Shown here: positions 7,301 to 14,209 of the stretch, one piece after another
Numbering within the stretch: position 1 is the first letter of the stretch
Layout of the letters: each line of letters starts with the position of its first letter
IMG/VR virus record: IMGVR_UViG_3300044630_001714
Coordinates: 1-23,120 of that record
From: a virus
DNA: 23,120 bases
Strand: one strand, 5' to 3'
Notes under the pieces: generated by a model
What the model was told of the DNA's origin: nothing
What the model saw: only the letters and a program-made list of their open reading frames with translations
Database searches by the model: none
Position numbers and translations under genes: made by a program

Positions 7301-9688
7301 TTAAAACATATTAACTTGTTCATCATACTTTACATCAAACCTAATCATCTTACCTGCCGCTGATCTGTACGAGTGAGGCTTACAGTTGTACTTAAAGTCT
7401 CCCCATAGATCCAACCACTTGTAGAACTTTGTCAGCGGAATAGCTAACTTACCTCGTGGACCGTAGTCAGGGTTCTGCTCTACGAAGCTGTAGTACAGCG
7501 CATTCCCAGGATTCTCTGCATGACTCTTAGTCAGCATGTTGTCCTTGTCAGCACACCAGTCGTAGAAGTTGTAGTCAGTCTGAGCAATGAACTTACGTTC
7601 ACGTAGGTTCTTGAACTTAGCCTTACGCAGTCCCTTCTTAAGGTACATCTGTAGGTTGGAGATCATGTAGTTGTCAAACTTAGCCCACTCCTCTTTACTC
7701 CACTCAGTGAAGAGCTGATGACCGAACTCTGTCTCAGGCGTAAAGTCCTTGCTGTAGTACTGTGCGAACTCTAGCTCCCACTTACGACGCTCAAACGAAT
7801 TACCGTCACCCTTGATCGCATAGTTAGTTGTGATCACTATCTTCGGTGATCGCTCGAACGGTATATGGATCTCATCCTTGTTCTTCTTTTCAAGTGTTAT
7901 ACCCTCAGTGATAACTGAGAATAGTCTCTCGAAGTCAAAGTTCTTGTTCACGTCATCGAACACAAGTAGCTGAGTATCAGCAGATACACGCTGGTATGGG
8001 AACGACTTAGTGAACGAGAACGCCTTACCATCAATAATAACCATTCGCTTCATGTGGCTGATCCCTTGAACATACAACCCCTTACCAGTACCTCCAGATG
8101 GATTGTCAGATATCACCTCGTCATTAATAATTACAGCAGGCGAGAACGAAGGTGGCTTATAACTATGCATTAGGTATCCTGCTGTGGACTCAATGCTGTT
8201 GATTCGATCAGACTCTTGACCTCCAATGTTATGTACAAACTTACGGTATATGCTGTCCTTGTACTCGCACTGTACGTAGTCTCTGTTGATCATCTGGTTC
8301 TGCCATATGTACCCATCAATATCTGAGTAGTCTATGGTCTCAACCTTGTCAGCTGTCACCTTTACAACGCAGTTACGGTAGTACAAGTACGATACGTCCT
8401 TGTCGTCCTTCATAATGTTAGGGTGAATAGTGTTTAAGAACGATAGGTGATCTTCCTTGAACAGCTTACTCTTGTCAGCAAAGTAGTTGTATATACTCTT
8501 GTCTTCAAGGTTGTACAGGTAGTCATTAATTACGTGATCCTTTATCATAGTATCGTTCGCATCAGACACAATGTTGTTGCGTACCTTCACAAATACGAAC
8601 ACACTTCCACCCTCAACAAAGTACTTACCGTACCCAAGGTACTCAAGGTATTCCTTGTACAGGTGATTGATGTGCGTTATAGCACCCTTACTACTCTTTG
8701 TCCAGAACACTGTGGGATCATCTGTCTCAATATCTGAGGCTATAGCCTCAACTACATCAGACGCTATGTTCTTATTTATACTCACAAGTTCACTAACTGG
8801 TGTACCTTTCTTTGCTAAGGTCTTAATACTGTCAACCTTCTCGTTGTCCTCGTAGAACTTGCTCCCATGAGCAGCTGTATTCTTGTATGCAGACCTAACG
8901 ATGTTCATTATCTCACGATCCTTGTCTCCCTCATCGTAGCTCAGTAAAACAGTCTGTGCCTCTGACTCAGGTATACCAAAGTCGTTCAGTGCTGAGGCTA
9001 GGATAAACAAGTTGTTGTTCTTCTGGCCTTGCACCATTCCGAAGTCACGATCCCACCATATAAGTAGCCTTCTGACTATCTCGTTGGTGTTGTCTAGCTT
9101 AATGGTGTTACGTGATGTCTTGGTGTCAAATACTGTATGTTCTTCGGTAGTTATTTGGTTAAATTCCTCGCTATCTGCGTTAACAAATAGCTCTGGATCG
9201 TATGACTCGTAGCATACACGGCTAATATCCTTCGTGCTGTTGTCAAACTCAGGGACGTTGTAGTATTTTTTTAGGGATAAAAAGTAATTCTGATGGCTTT
9301 CGATGTCCTTTGGTATCTTCACAATCACCTTCAGTCCGTCACCGCTAGGAGAAGTAAACACAGCGTAAGAGTACTTGTCCTTCACTAAGAAGTCACGGTA
9401 GTCTATCATTGACCACTCGTCAATGAATCCATCGAAGTCTATGCATATGAACCCACTGTGCTCTACTATTCCTGCCTTTGATCGCTTGGTGAACTTACCA
9501 CTAAAACATATTGCAGGTAGATGCTTCTTGATCTCGTTACGCTTATGCTTACTGTCAGCCCCAGGGTACATCCTGATCTGCTCACACAACTCCTTTGATT
9601 TACCAGTGCGTATACGATCAAGAGCCTTGTCAACAGATATGTAGTAAGGTTTATCAGTTTCAGATATGTTCCTGAATAGAGTTATCAT
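7301..9688 (-). CDS. Primase-helicase with VirE-N/BT4734-like domain and SF3-type ATPase
   Basis: This 795-aa multidomain protein begins with a BT4734/VirE-N-like primase-type domain: CIDFDGF with DFD at 84-86, SPSGDGLKV at 113-121 and SRVCYES near 156-162, the pattern of archaeo-eukaryotic primase catalytic residues. A helical linker with DDPTVFW follows. The C-terminal ATPase has Walker A GGTGKG at 532-537, Walker B LLVFDDV at 574-580 and a sensor ITTNY near 614-618, as in D5/SF3 helicases. It would prime and unwind DNA at the phage replication fork. An intrinsic terminator lies just upstream, and its ATG has an AACCAATTAATT-type leader 8 nt before it, so it may be separately controlled. 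Confidence 0.92.
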   Translation of the reverse strand: MITLFRNISETDKPYYISVDKALDRIRTGKSKELCEQIRMYPGADSKHKRNEIKKHLPAICFSGKFTKRSKAGIVEHSGFICIDFDGFIDEWSMIDYRDFLVKDKYSYAVFTSPSGDGLKVIVKIPKDIESHQNYFLSLKKYYNVPEFDNSTKDISRVCYESYDPELFVNADSEEFNQITTEEHTVFDTKTSRNTIKLDNTNEIVRRLLIWWDRDFGMVQGQKNNNLFILASALNDFGIPESEAQTVLLSYDEGDKDREIMNIVRSAYKNTAAHGSKFYEDNEKVDSIKTLAKKGTPVSELVSINKNIASDVVEAIASDIETDDPTVFWTKSSKGAITHINHLYKEYLEYLGYGKYFVEGGSVFVFVKVRNNIVSDANDTMIKDHVINDYLYNLEDKSIYNYFADKSKLFKEDHLSFLNTIHPNIMKDDKDVSYLYYRNCVVKVTADKVETIDYSDIDGYIWQNQMINRDYVQCEYKDSIYRKFVHNIGGQESDRINSIESTAGYLMHSYKPPSFSPAVIINDEVISDNPSGGTGKGLYVQGISHMKRMVIIDGKAFSFTKSFPYQRVSADTQLLVFDDVNKNFDFERLFSVITEGITLEKKNKDEIHIPFERSPKIVITTNYAIKGDGNSFERRKWELEFAQYYSKDFTPETEFGHQLFTEWSKEEWAKFDNYMISNLQMYLKKGLRKAKFKNLRERKFIAQTDYNFYDWCADKDNMLTKSHAENPGNALYYSFVEQNPDYGPRGKLAIPLTKFYKWLDLWGDFKYNCKPHSYRSAAGKMIRFDVKYDEQVNMF

Positions 9689-9708
9689 GAGATTAAAATT
9701 AATTGGTT

Positions 9709-9737
9709 AAAAAACCCACAGACATTACATCTGTGGG
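9709..9737 (-). terminator. Intrinsic terminator between SSB and primase genes
   Basis: On the minus strand CCCACAGA pairs with TCTGTGGG (8 bp, loop 7 nt) and is followed by six T (A run at 9709-9714). It lies after the SSB-like stop and before the primase start, so it should end or attenuate transcription from the SSB/exonuclease genes before the primase. Confidence 0.8.
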
Positions 9738-9759
9738 CTCTACGTTTATGGTTACCTAA

Positions 9760-10125
9760 TTAGAAAGGAAGATCCTCGTCATCTGCTGGTGCAGATTCTA
9801 AGACTACAGGCTGTGGTGCAGATGAGCCTTCTTCGGCCTCTACACGCCATGCTTCCAATGTGTTGAAGTACTTGGTCTCTCCTTGTGGAGAAAGCCACTC
9901 ACGTCCTCTTAGATTGAACGACACCTTAACTGACTGCCCCGTTCCGAATGAGTTAATCAAGTCGCACTTGTCCTGAGTAAGTTGGAACACTATGTGCTGA
10001 TCATACTTCGAGTCCTTGTCGCTTAGCTCTGTTACAACGAATTCACGCTTCTTGAACTTCTCAGATACCTGTGCAGTATCTCCGATAAACTTGATGACAC
10101 CAGTCATCTGAAATTGATTTGTCAT
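9760..10125 (-). CDS. DUF3127-like single-stranded DNA-binding protein
   Basis: This 121-aa protein has an OB-fold-like beta pattern (TGVIKFIG, KREFVVTEL, DQHIVFQLT, SVKVSFNLRGREW, KYFNTLEAWRVE) and ends in the acidic tip DDEDLPF (115-121), the hallmark C-terminal peptide by which SSB proteins bind partners. The body resembles DUF3127, common in Bacteroidetes and their phages. It would coat single-stranded DNA during replication and recombination. Its ATG overlaps the exonuclease stop by 4 nt, tying it to that gene. A terminator follows it. Confidence 0.88.
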   Translation of the reverse strand: MTNQFQMTGVIKFIGDTAQVSEKFKKREFVVTELSDKDSKYDQHIVFQLTQDKCDLINSFGTGQSVKVSFNLRGREWLSPQGETKYFNTLEAWRVEAEEGSSAPQPVVLESAPADDEDLPF

Positions 10126-10889
10126 TTGTTTTTGTTTAATAAATAATCCTTATACTCTTGCGCATACTTGAATGCAGCCTTTAATCTTCTGTCCATGTGA
10201 ACGATGTCATCATCTGATAAGTACACTGGACACACAGTCACACGTAGGTTGTCAGCTAGGTTATCAGCGAAGTGTAAGCTGTCGTGCTCGTACTCTGGGA
10301 CCAACTCCTCTGGAGTAGTAACCAAGCTGTGGAACACCTCACCTTTACGCCAGTCCATACCCGTCATACCACGTAGCATGTACAAGTACATCTTAACCTG
10401 CCATGTGTACGTACTGTTGTCAGCCTTCTCAGGAGTCTTAGGGAAGGTCTTCTTAGACCACGAACTCTTCGCGTCCTTAACCATTAGGTTCTCCTTGTCA
10501 ACTACATCTGGGTGACCAACAACACTCTTATACGACAGCTCGTAGTACTCGTCAGACTCTGTAAGCTTCTTGTGATCAGTGAAGAACACACGGTTATACA
10601 GCTCGATAGCTTGGTCCTCAACATCTCTACCCTTCGCTACTTCCTTGCTATCAAACGTATCCTTGTAATCGTATACCTCACTGTCAACATAAGACTCAAT
10701 AAGACTCTTAGCACCTACTGGAAGATCTACGTCAGCATCACGCTTAGCGATCAGCTTATCTCTCTCCTCTGCCTGCTTCTCAGTAAGCTTGATCTTGTTT
10801 AGTAACTCATCCAGCTTATTGCTCTGTACCTCTGTTAGGCCATCCGTGCCTAAGAAAAGTGGTGCGATGTTATACGTTCTCAATCGCAT
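10122..10889 (-). CDS. PD-(D/E)XK exonuclease, YqaJ/Cas4-like
   Basis: At 255 aa it has the motifs of the YqaJ/RecB-like nuclease group: KGRDVEDQAIELY at 86-98 (Glu of motif I), GHPD at 125-128 and DAK at 139-141 (PD...DxK core), and QVKMYLY at 164-170 (QxxxY). Phage members are 5'-3' exonucleases that feed single-strand-annealing recombination. The SSB-like gene overlaps its end, and the 168-aa gene upstream may be a third member of the same set. The N-terminal 60 residues are a charged coiled coil of unknown use. It overlaps the upstream gene by 20 nt. Confidence 0.88.
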   Translation of the reverse strand: MRLRTYNIAPLFLGTDGLTEVQSNKLDELLNKIKLTEKQAEERDKLIAKRDADVDLPVGAKSLIESYVDSEVYDYKDTFDSKEVAKGRDVEDQAIELYNRVFFTDHKKLTESDEYYELSYKSVVGHPDVVDKENLMVKDAKSSWSKKTFPKTPEKADNSTYTWQVKMYLYMLRGMTGMDWRKGEVFHSLVTTPEELVPEYEHDSLHFADNLADNLRVTVCPVYLSDDDIVHMDRRLKAAFKYAQEYKDYLLNKNK

Positions 10890-11376
10890 CCTTCAACAGT
10901 TTAATCTGGTTAGGTGTAAGTGTACGACTCGCCATAAGCTTCTCGATAGTCGTTGATCCCTTCTGTACCGATGCAATCGCCTTCGGGAAATCATCGTCAG
11001 AGATCCCAGGCTTAGCCTCCTTCTGTGCTACCTGTGGAGGTCTACTACTGAAACGTAGTGCGTCAACCTTACCTTCAGGTGATGACACCTTCTCCACACC
11101 TAGTGCGATTGGCTTACCTAGGTACACGTCCTGCTCGACTGTCTCGAACAACTTCTGCAATCGCTTGAAGTTAGTTACGTTTACAACCATTGGCTTTGTG
11201 AACTCCTTGAGCTTACAGAACACCTTACGTTCCTTACCCATTGATCCTACCATCTCATCAACAAAGAACTTGTCGATGGTTACTACGAGCTGTGCGTAGC
11301 CTTTCTTCTTGTCGTCCCATAGGTCTACTGCGCCTAGGTACTTGTCACTGTCTTTAAAATTTTGTCTCCAGTGCAT
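10870..11376 (-). CDS. Hypothetical recombination-set protein, 168 aa
   Basis: The protein opens MHWRQNFKDSDKYLGAVDLW and has alternating hydrophobic strands (YAQLVVTIDKFFV, KERKVFCKLKEF, MVVNVTNFKRLQKLF) that suggest a small beta-rich, possibly nucleic-acid-binding domain. A linker with RPPQVAQKEA follows, then a C-terminal acidic/helical piece (ISDDDFP; LTPNQIKLLKDAIENV). It is first in the 168-aa/exonuclease/SSB set and overlaps the exonuclease by 20 nt. That context suggests an annealing or loading accessory role, but no family is recognised. The 51-nt spacer upstream may hold a weak promoter (CATCTTTG on the minus strand near 11430). Confidence 0.75.
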   Translation of the reverse strand: MHWRQNFKDSDKYLGAVDLWDDKKKGYAQLVVTIDKFFVDEMVGSMGKERKVFCKLKEFTKPMVVNVTNFKRLQKLFETVEQDVYLGKPIALGVEKVSSPEGKVDALRFSSRPPQVAQKEAKPGISDDDFPKAIASVQKGSTTIEKLMASRTLTPNQIKLLKDAIENV

Positions 11377-11427
11377 AATTAAATTGATTTGAGTTGAGTA
11401 GTGAATTAACCCATCACTAATTAGGGG

Positions 11428-11823
11428 CTACAAAGATGAGGATAATTTGCTTATCCTATCCTCATAATCTAAATGTTTGTTGAAAACTTTTAAGTACGTA
11501 TCATTTAACCTAGCCGCAAGCTCAGTCCTGTCATCTCTTAGAGCAAGCTCTATGTTGTACATGACCTTGTCAGCTCTGTTCTTGTGTACATACGAACACA
11601 CTGCGAATGCACCGTGATCGAACCCTACTTCCTTGAATATCTGTAGGATCTCCCAGGGCACATCCTCGTAGTGATCGCTGTTAGTCATTGTGTTCTTTAC
11701 CTCGATCCTTCCATCGTTGAACCGTTCTATCTTTACACCGTGGTTTACATAGAACTCACTGTTGTCTGTCTTAACAAACGAGACGTGTGGTCTCTCCTTT
11801 AATTCACTCCATGCCTTCATCAT
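11428..11823 (-). CDS. Hypothetical protein, 131 aa
   Basis: A mixed alpha/beta soluble protein with SFVKTDNSEFYVNHGVKIERF in the first half and an amphipathic C-terminal helix with RISKLSSSL. It overlaps the upstream HTH-like gene by 20 nt (ATGATGAAGGCATGG; either of two adjacent ATGs may be used). The stop lies in a short spacer with an imperfect TAGTGA/TCACTA inverted repeat at about 11397-11417. No family recognised. Confidence 0.7.
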   Translation of the reverse strand: MMKAWSELKERPHVSFVKTDNSEFYVNHGVKIERFNDGRIEVKNTMTNSDHYEDVPWEILQIFKEVGFDHGAFAVCSYVHKNRADKVMYNIELALRDDRTELAARLNDTYLKVFNKHLDYEDRISKLSSSL

Positions 11824-12187
11824 ACCCTGCTGTTAGTTTCTGAATCTTGTGCCTGATATCACCACGCATGTAGCCATCTGAGTGAAGACTCAGCTGATAT
11901 GCCGCGTACCTCTCAGCAAGCTCGTACTTGTTGAAGATATCGTTCTCAGCCTCAAACTGCTGAGGTGTTAGCTCCGCAAGTGATGTCATCACCTTACGCC
12001 ACGAGTAGTAGATCGTTGACTGGTTCACTGAGAAGTTGTAGTTGTCAAGCAAGTACTGCTGTATCTTAGGAGCACTCTGGTACTTCTGAAACGCATGGTA
12101 GTAAACCTCTTGTCTCTGTCTCACTACCTCTGCTTTGCGACTTCTCGTCTTGAAGATCTCATGATTTTCGTTGATTATCTCTTTCAT
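11804..12187 (-). CDS. Hypothetical HTH-type protein, 127 aa
   Basis: Residues 28-68 (YHAFQKYQSAPKIQQYLLDN, then FSVNQSTIYYSWRKVMTSL) look like a homeodomain-like helix-turn-helix with a resolvase/terminase-small-subunit flavour. The rest is helical with ELTPQQFEAENDIFNKYELAERYAAYQ (in pieces). It is probably a DNA-binding protein, perhaps a regulator. It overlaps the upstream membrane-protein gene by 29 nt and the next gene by 20 nt. Confidence 0.7.
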   Translation of the reverse strand: MKEIINENHEIFKTRSRKAEVVRQRQEVYYHAFQKYQSAPKIQQYLLDNYNFSVNQSTIYYSWRKVMTSLAELTPQQFEAENDIFNKYELAERYAAYQLSLHSDGYMRGDIRHKIQKLTAGYDEGME

Positions 12188-12356
12188 TATAACTAATTAA
12201 AAATCCAATAAATACAATTAAATTCATCCCTAATGATGCAATTATCTCGTGTATATCCTCATACACATTTACAGATAGATGCACATGACCTACCATCCAG
12301 AATGGAACAGATAGGTTTTGTGATATCCATACGACTAAGTATTTGATAAATTGCAT
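12159..12356 (-). CDS. Small membrane protein, 65 aa
   Basis: Two hydrophobic segments are visible, about residues 3-22 (FIKYLVVWISQNLSVPFWMV) and 37-55 (HEIIASLGMNLIVFIGFLIS), with a charged C-terminus (YNERDNQRKS). A two-helix membrane protein is likely. It lies among early/middle genes rather than beside the endolysin, so it is a weaker holin candidate than the protein at 16126-16281. It overlaps neighbours on both sides. Confidence 0.6.
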   Translation of the reverse strand: MQFIKYLVVWISQNLSVPFWMVGHVHLSVNVYEDIHEIIASLGMNLIVFIGFLISYNERDNQRKS

Positions 12357-12550
12357 ATGTACTTTCTTACATCTATCCAGTACCTCTTTGTGTAGTAGAT
12401 AGGTATTATACCATAACCACGCCTGAAGAACGCCATCTCGATCATTCTGTCTGCGTGCATAATAGCTAGTCTCTTAGACTTTTCTCTGTGGCCAACCTCC
12501 ATCCATATCTCGTTGAAGATCTTTACCGCCATATACTCCTCACTCATCAT
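12335..12550 (-). CDS. Hypothetical protein, 71 aa
   Basis: The frame starts MMSEEYMAVKIFNEIWMEVG and is rich in aromatic and basic residues (FFRRGYGIIPIYYTKRYWID). The second ATG (12547) may be the true start. It overlaps the upstream 88-aa gene by 11 nt and the membrane-protein gene by 22 nt, as expected of an operon with coupled translation. Function unknown. Confidence 0.6.
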   Translation of the reverse strand: MMSEEYMAVKIFNEIWMEVGHREKSKRLAIMHADRMIEMAFFRRGYGIIPIYYTKRYWIDVRKYICNLSNT

Positions 12551-12806
12551 TTTTTATTTTAAGTCCGTACATCATATTTAACCACATCATTTCTTTGTGG
12601 CATATCTTCTTTGGGTACCTGAACACCTTCTTTATAAGTGCCTCGCCATAATTAACCCATTCTTCATTCTGTTCACTAGTCATAGTCCACTTGCTGTACC
12701 ATGCGTCCTTCCTATCCACAATATCCTCGTACTTAACATCGTGACCTGCGATCTCGAACATCTTGTTGATCAGGTCAACTAAGAATTCTTTTTTTCTTTC
12801 CGACAT
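12540..12806 (-). CDS. Hypothetical protein, 88 aa
   Basis: A charged helical protein (SERKKEFLVDLINKMFEIAG; DAWYSKWTMTSEQNEEWVNY; KKICHKEMMWLNMMYGLK). It starts one base after the stop of the AT-rich HTH gene and has the more moderate base composition of the older operon, so an AT boundary falls exactly here. No family recognised. Confidence 0.65.
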   Translation of the reverse strand: MSERKKEFLVDLINKMFEIAGHDVKYEDIVDRKDAWYSKWTMTSEQNEEWVNYGEALIKKVFRYPKKICHKEMMWLNMMYGLKIKNDE

Positions 12807-12807
12807 A

Positions 12808-13215
12808 TTATATTACATTTAAAATTTCCTTATTATATTTCTCTTTAACTCCTTGAAACAAATGTTTCCATGTATTACCTCTACATATATGACTAACTGT
12901 GCTTTGATGTAAGTTATACATTTCAGCTATCATTCTCTGAGTCATCTGACCACTCATGTAAAGAATCAAAATACGTGTAGCAATATCCTCATTTATTTTT
13001 GTCCAATTGCAATATTTAGATACCTTGCCTGCTCCTCGTCTCTTATTATCTGAATCAACATTTTTTAATTTCCTCCAAATAGTTGTTGTGGTTACATTAT
13101 ATTGATTAGCCAGTTCTTCCATAGTTATTTTTGAAGATGAGTATTGTTTTTCTATATCTTCAATTGATAATAAAGATAGTTTGGCCGCATTACTATTTCC
13201 CTTTTTCATAATCAC
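12808..13215 (-). CDS. Double HTH DNA-binding protein, 135 aa (AT-rich insert)
   Basis: Two helix-turn-helix units can be read: residues 29-53 (KITMEELANQYNVTTTTIWR) and about 90-116 (QMTQRMIAEMYNLHQSTVSH), followed by ICRGNTWKHL. That ending is like the small DNA-binding motif often seen in phage HNH homing endonucleases and resolvases, but no nuclease domain is present. It is probably a sequence-specific DNA-binding protein. It overlaps the P-loop gene upstream by 23 nt, and both are much more AT-rich than their neighbours (12 G+C in 60 at 13381-13440). The start MIMKK has two near ATGs. Confidence 0.75.
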   Translation of the reverse strand: MIMKKGNSNAAKLSLLSIEDIEKQYSSSKITMEELANQYNVTTTTIWRKLKNVDSDNKRRGAGKVSKYCNWTKINEDIATRILILYMSGQMTQRMIAEMYNLHQSTVSHICRGNTWKHLFQGVKEKYNKEILNVI

Positions 13216-13594
13216 AATTTATTATTAAAAAACGTCTATTAAAAGCATTAGATTGTGTAGGTAAATCATCTATAGATACTTCTGATGAACATCCAATAAT
13301 TATTTTTGGATGTATTTTAAATGGATCTTGAAACCTTTTTTCTACGACAACGCCATCTGCTATTAAACTATATAATTTGTCTATATTTGAAACATCTTTA
13401 AAGTCATCTATTATTACTAATTCAGTATTTAAATTACAACGATGCCAATAAAAATGACTAGAATGCTTATTATCTAGTGTCCTACCATCTATCCAAGTAA
13501 CATTTTCTTTATTATACAAACTTGCTATTTCTTTAGCTTTTAGTGTTTTTCCACTTTCAGGTTTTCCTATTATTATAATTATTTTTTTCTCCAT
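13193..13594 (-). CDS. Minimal P-loop ATPase, SF3/D5-like, 133 aa (AT-rich insert)
   Basis: Walker A is GKPESGKT at 10-17, Walker B VIIDDF at 60-65, a sensor-like IIIGCSSE at 98-105 and paired Arg at 120-121. The order and spacing, including EKRFQDPFKIHPKIII before the sensor, match the ATPase half of the primase-helicase in this window (SPKIVITTNY, then FERR). This looks like a stand-alone SF3-type AAA+ core without a primase domain. It could act as an oligomeric DNA translocase with its HTH partner, or be a plasmid or satellite remnant. An AAGGAGAT Shine-Dalgarno-like site precedes the ATG, unlike most genes here. It overlaps the 123-aa gene by 16 nt. Confidence 0.75.
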   Translation of the reverse strand: MEKKIIIIIGKPESGKTLKAKEIASLYNKENVTWIDGRTLDNKHSSHFYWHRCNLNTELVIIDDFKDVSNIDKLYSLIADGVVVEKRFQDPFKIHPKIIIGCSSEVSIDDLPTQSNAFNRRFLIINCDYEKGK

Positions 13595-13950
13595 TCTATC
13601 TCCTTTTTAATTAATTTTATGTGCCAATCTGCACCACCATACTCCAATACCTTCTGTAGGTAGTCGTCGTCCATATCGCATATTGGTACGTACTTCATTG
13701 GCTCTATACCACTCACACCTCTGCTACCTCTAAAGGCATGCTTTCTGACTAACTCAAAGTCATCGTCTGCGTAGATGTTGATCGATGTGATCTTCTTCAA
13801 GGTCTTCGCGCCATACCTGGCGTAGTCCAGGCCACCATCAACAATTGCCTCGTTCGGGCAACCGCACGTCTTGTAGTCGTGCCTACTGTAGCTGACTATC
13901 GTCTTTTCACACTCATGGCATCTTACTGCGTTGTAAACTAATTGTCTCAT
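13579..13950 (-). CDS. Conserved phage-type protein with Cys/His knuckle, 123 aa
   Basis: The N-terminus has CHEC (about residues 11-14), H25 and CGC (29-31), a likely zinc-ribbon-type site, followed by VDGGLDYARYG, a pattern seen in short phage proteins of unknown function. The C-terminal part is helical (DDDYLQKVLEYGGADWHIKL). It may be a small metal-binding regulator or structural helper. Its stop overlaps the start of the P-loop gene (GAATGGAGAAAAAAATAA), so the AT-rich insert is fused flush to its end. Confidence 0.75.
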   Translation of the reverse strand: MRQLVYNAVRCHECEKTIVSYSRHDYKTCGCPNEAIVDGGLDYARYGAKTLKKITSINIYADDDFELVRKHAFRGSRGVSGIEPMKYVPICDMDDDYLQKVLEYGGADWHIKLIKKEIEWRKK

Positions 13951-14128
13951 TTCTCTTCAATTGTGCAACATACTGCACTTTAGTTAAACATTTAATCGGA
14001 TGAATTCCGTTTAATAGTGCATAATATTACACTTTTTAGTTATGCTTTACGCAACTATTGCGCATAGCAACTAGTTATAGCACATTAAAACGATGCTATA
14101 ACACGGGCTATATGCAATGCTTAGTTCC

Positions 14129-14140
14129 GTGCTTCGTATC
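14129..14140. repeat. Left copy of 12-bp direct repeat around the TAGT-like cassette
   Basis: GTGCTTCGTATC occurs here and again at 15159-15170 in the same orientation, outside both copies of the 19-bp inverted repeat. A mixed-composition 12-mer repeated at the two edges of one gene is suggestive of a target duplication or recombination site. Confidence 0.55.
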
Positions 14141-14161
14141 GAGTTTTGTACTAATTTGATC

Positions 14162-14180
14162 ATAATTTTAAAATATTTTT
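14162..14180. repeat. Left copy of 19-bp inverted repeat flanking the TAGT-like gene
   Basis: ATAATTTTAAAATATTTTT at 14162-14180 is the exact reverse complement of 15133-15151 on the other side of the glycosyltransferase gene. The sequence contains only A and T, so chance is not excluded. Confidence 0.6.
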
Positions 14181-14209
14181 CCCACCGCACTTTGGCTTTT
14201 TCAAAGCCA

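Larger units (their letters stand above)
13951..14209. other. Structured non-coding spacer with tandem and inverted repeats
   Basis: No gene fits here. On the minus strand a motif of the form AACTAAA...GTG-A-TAT--TGCAC occurs twice (14041-14017 and 13985-13963). Between the copies lies a near-perfect 9-bp hairpin (13992-14000 with 14006-14014, one mismatch). At 14074-14082 and 14094-14102, GTTATAGCA pairs perfectly with TGCTATAAC. Just after the glycosyltransferase stop, TGGCTTT (14193-14199) pairs with AAAGCCA (14203-14209). The left part may be the promoter/operator of the 123-aa gene; the right part belongs to the glycosyltransferase cassette. Confidence 0.55.

Noticed and set aside
12159-12356. 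Holin assignment for the 65-aa membrane protein
   Set aside because: Topology would allow it, but it lies 3.3 kb from the endolysin, while a better-placed candidate overlaps the endolysin start.
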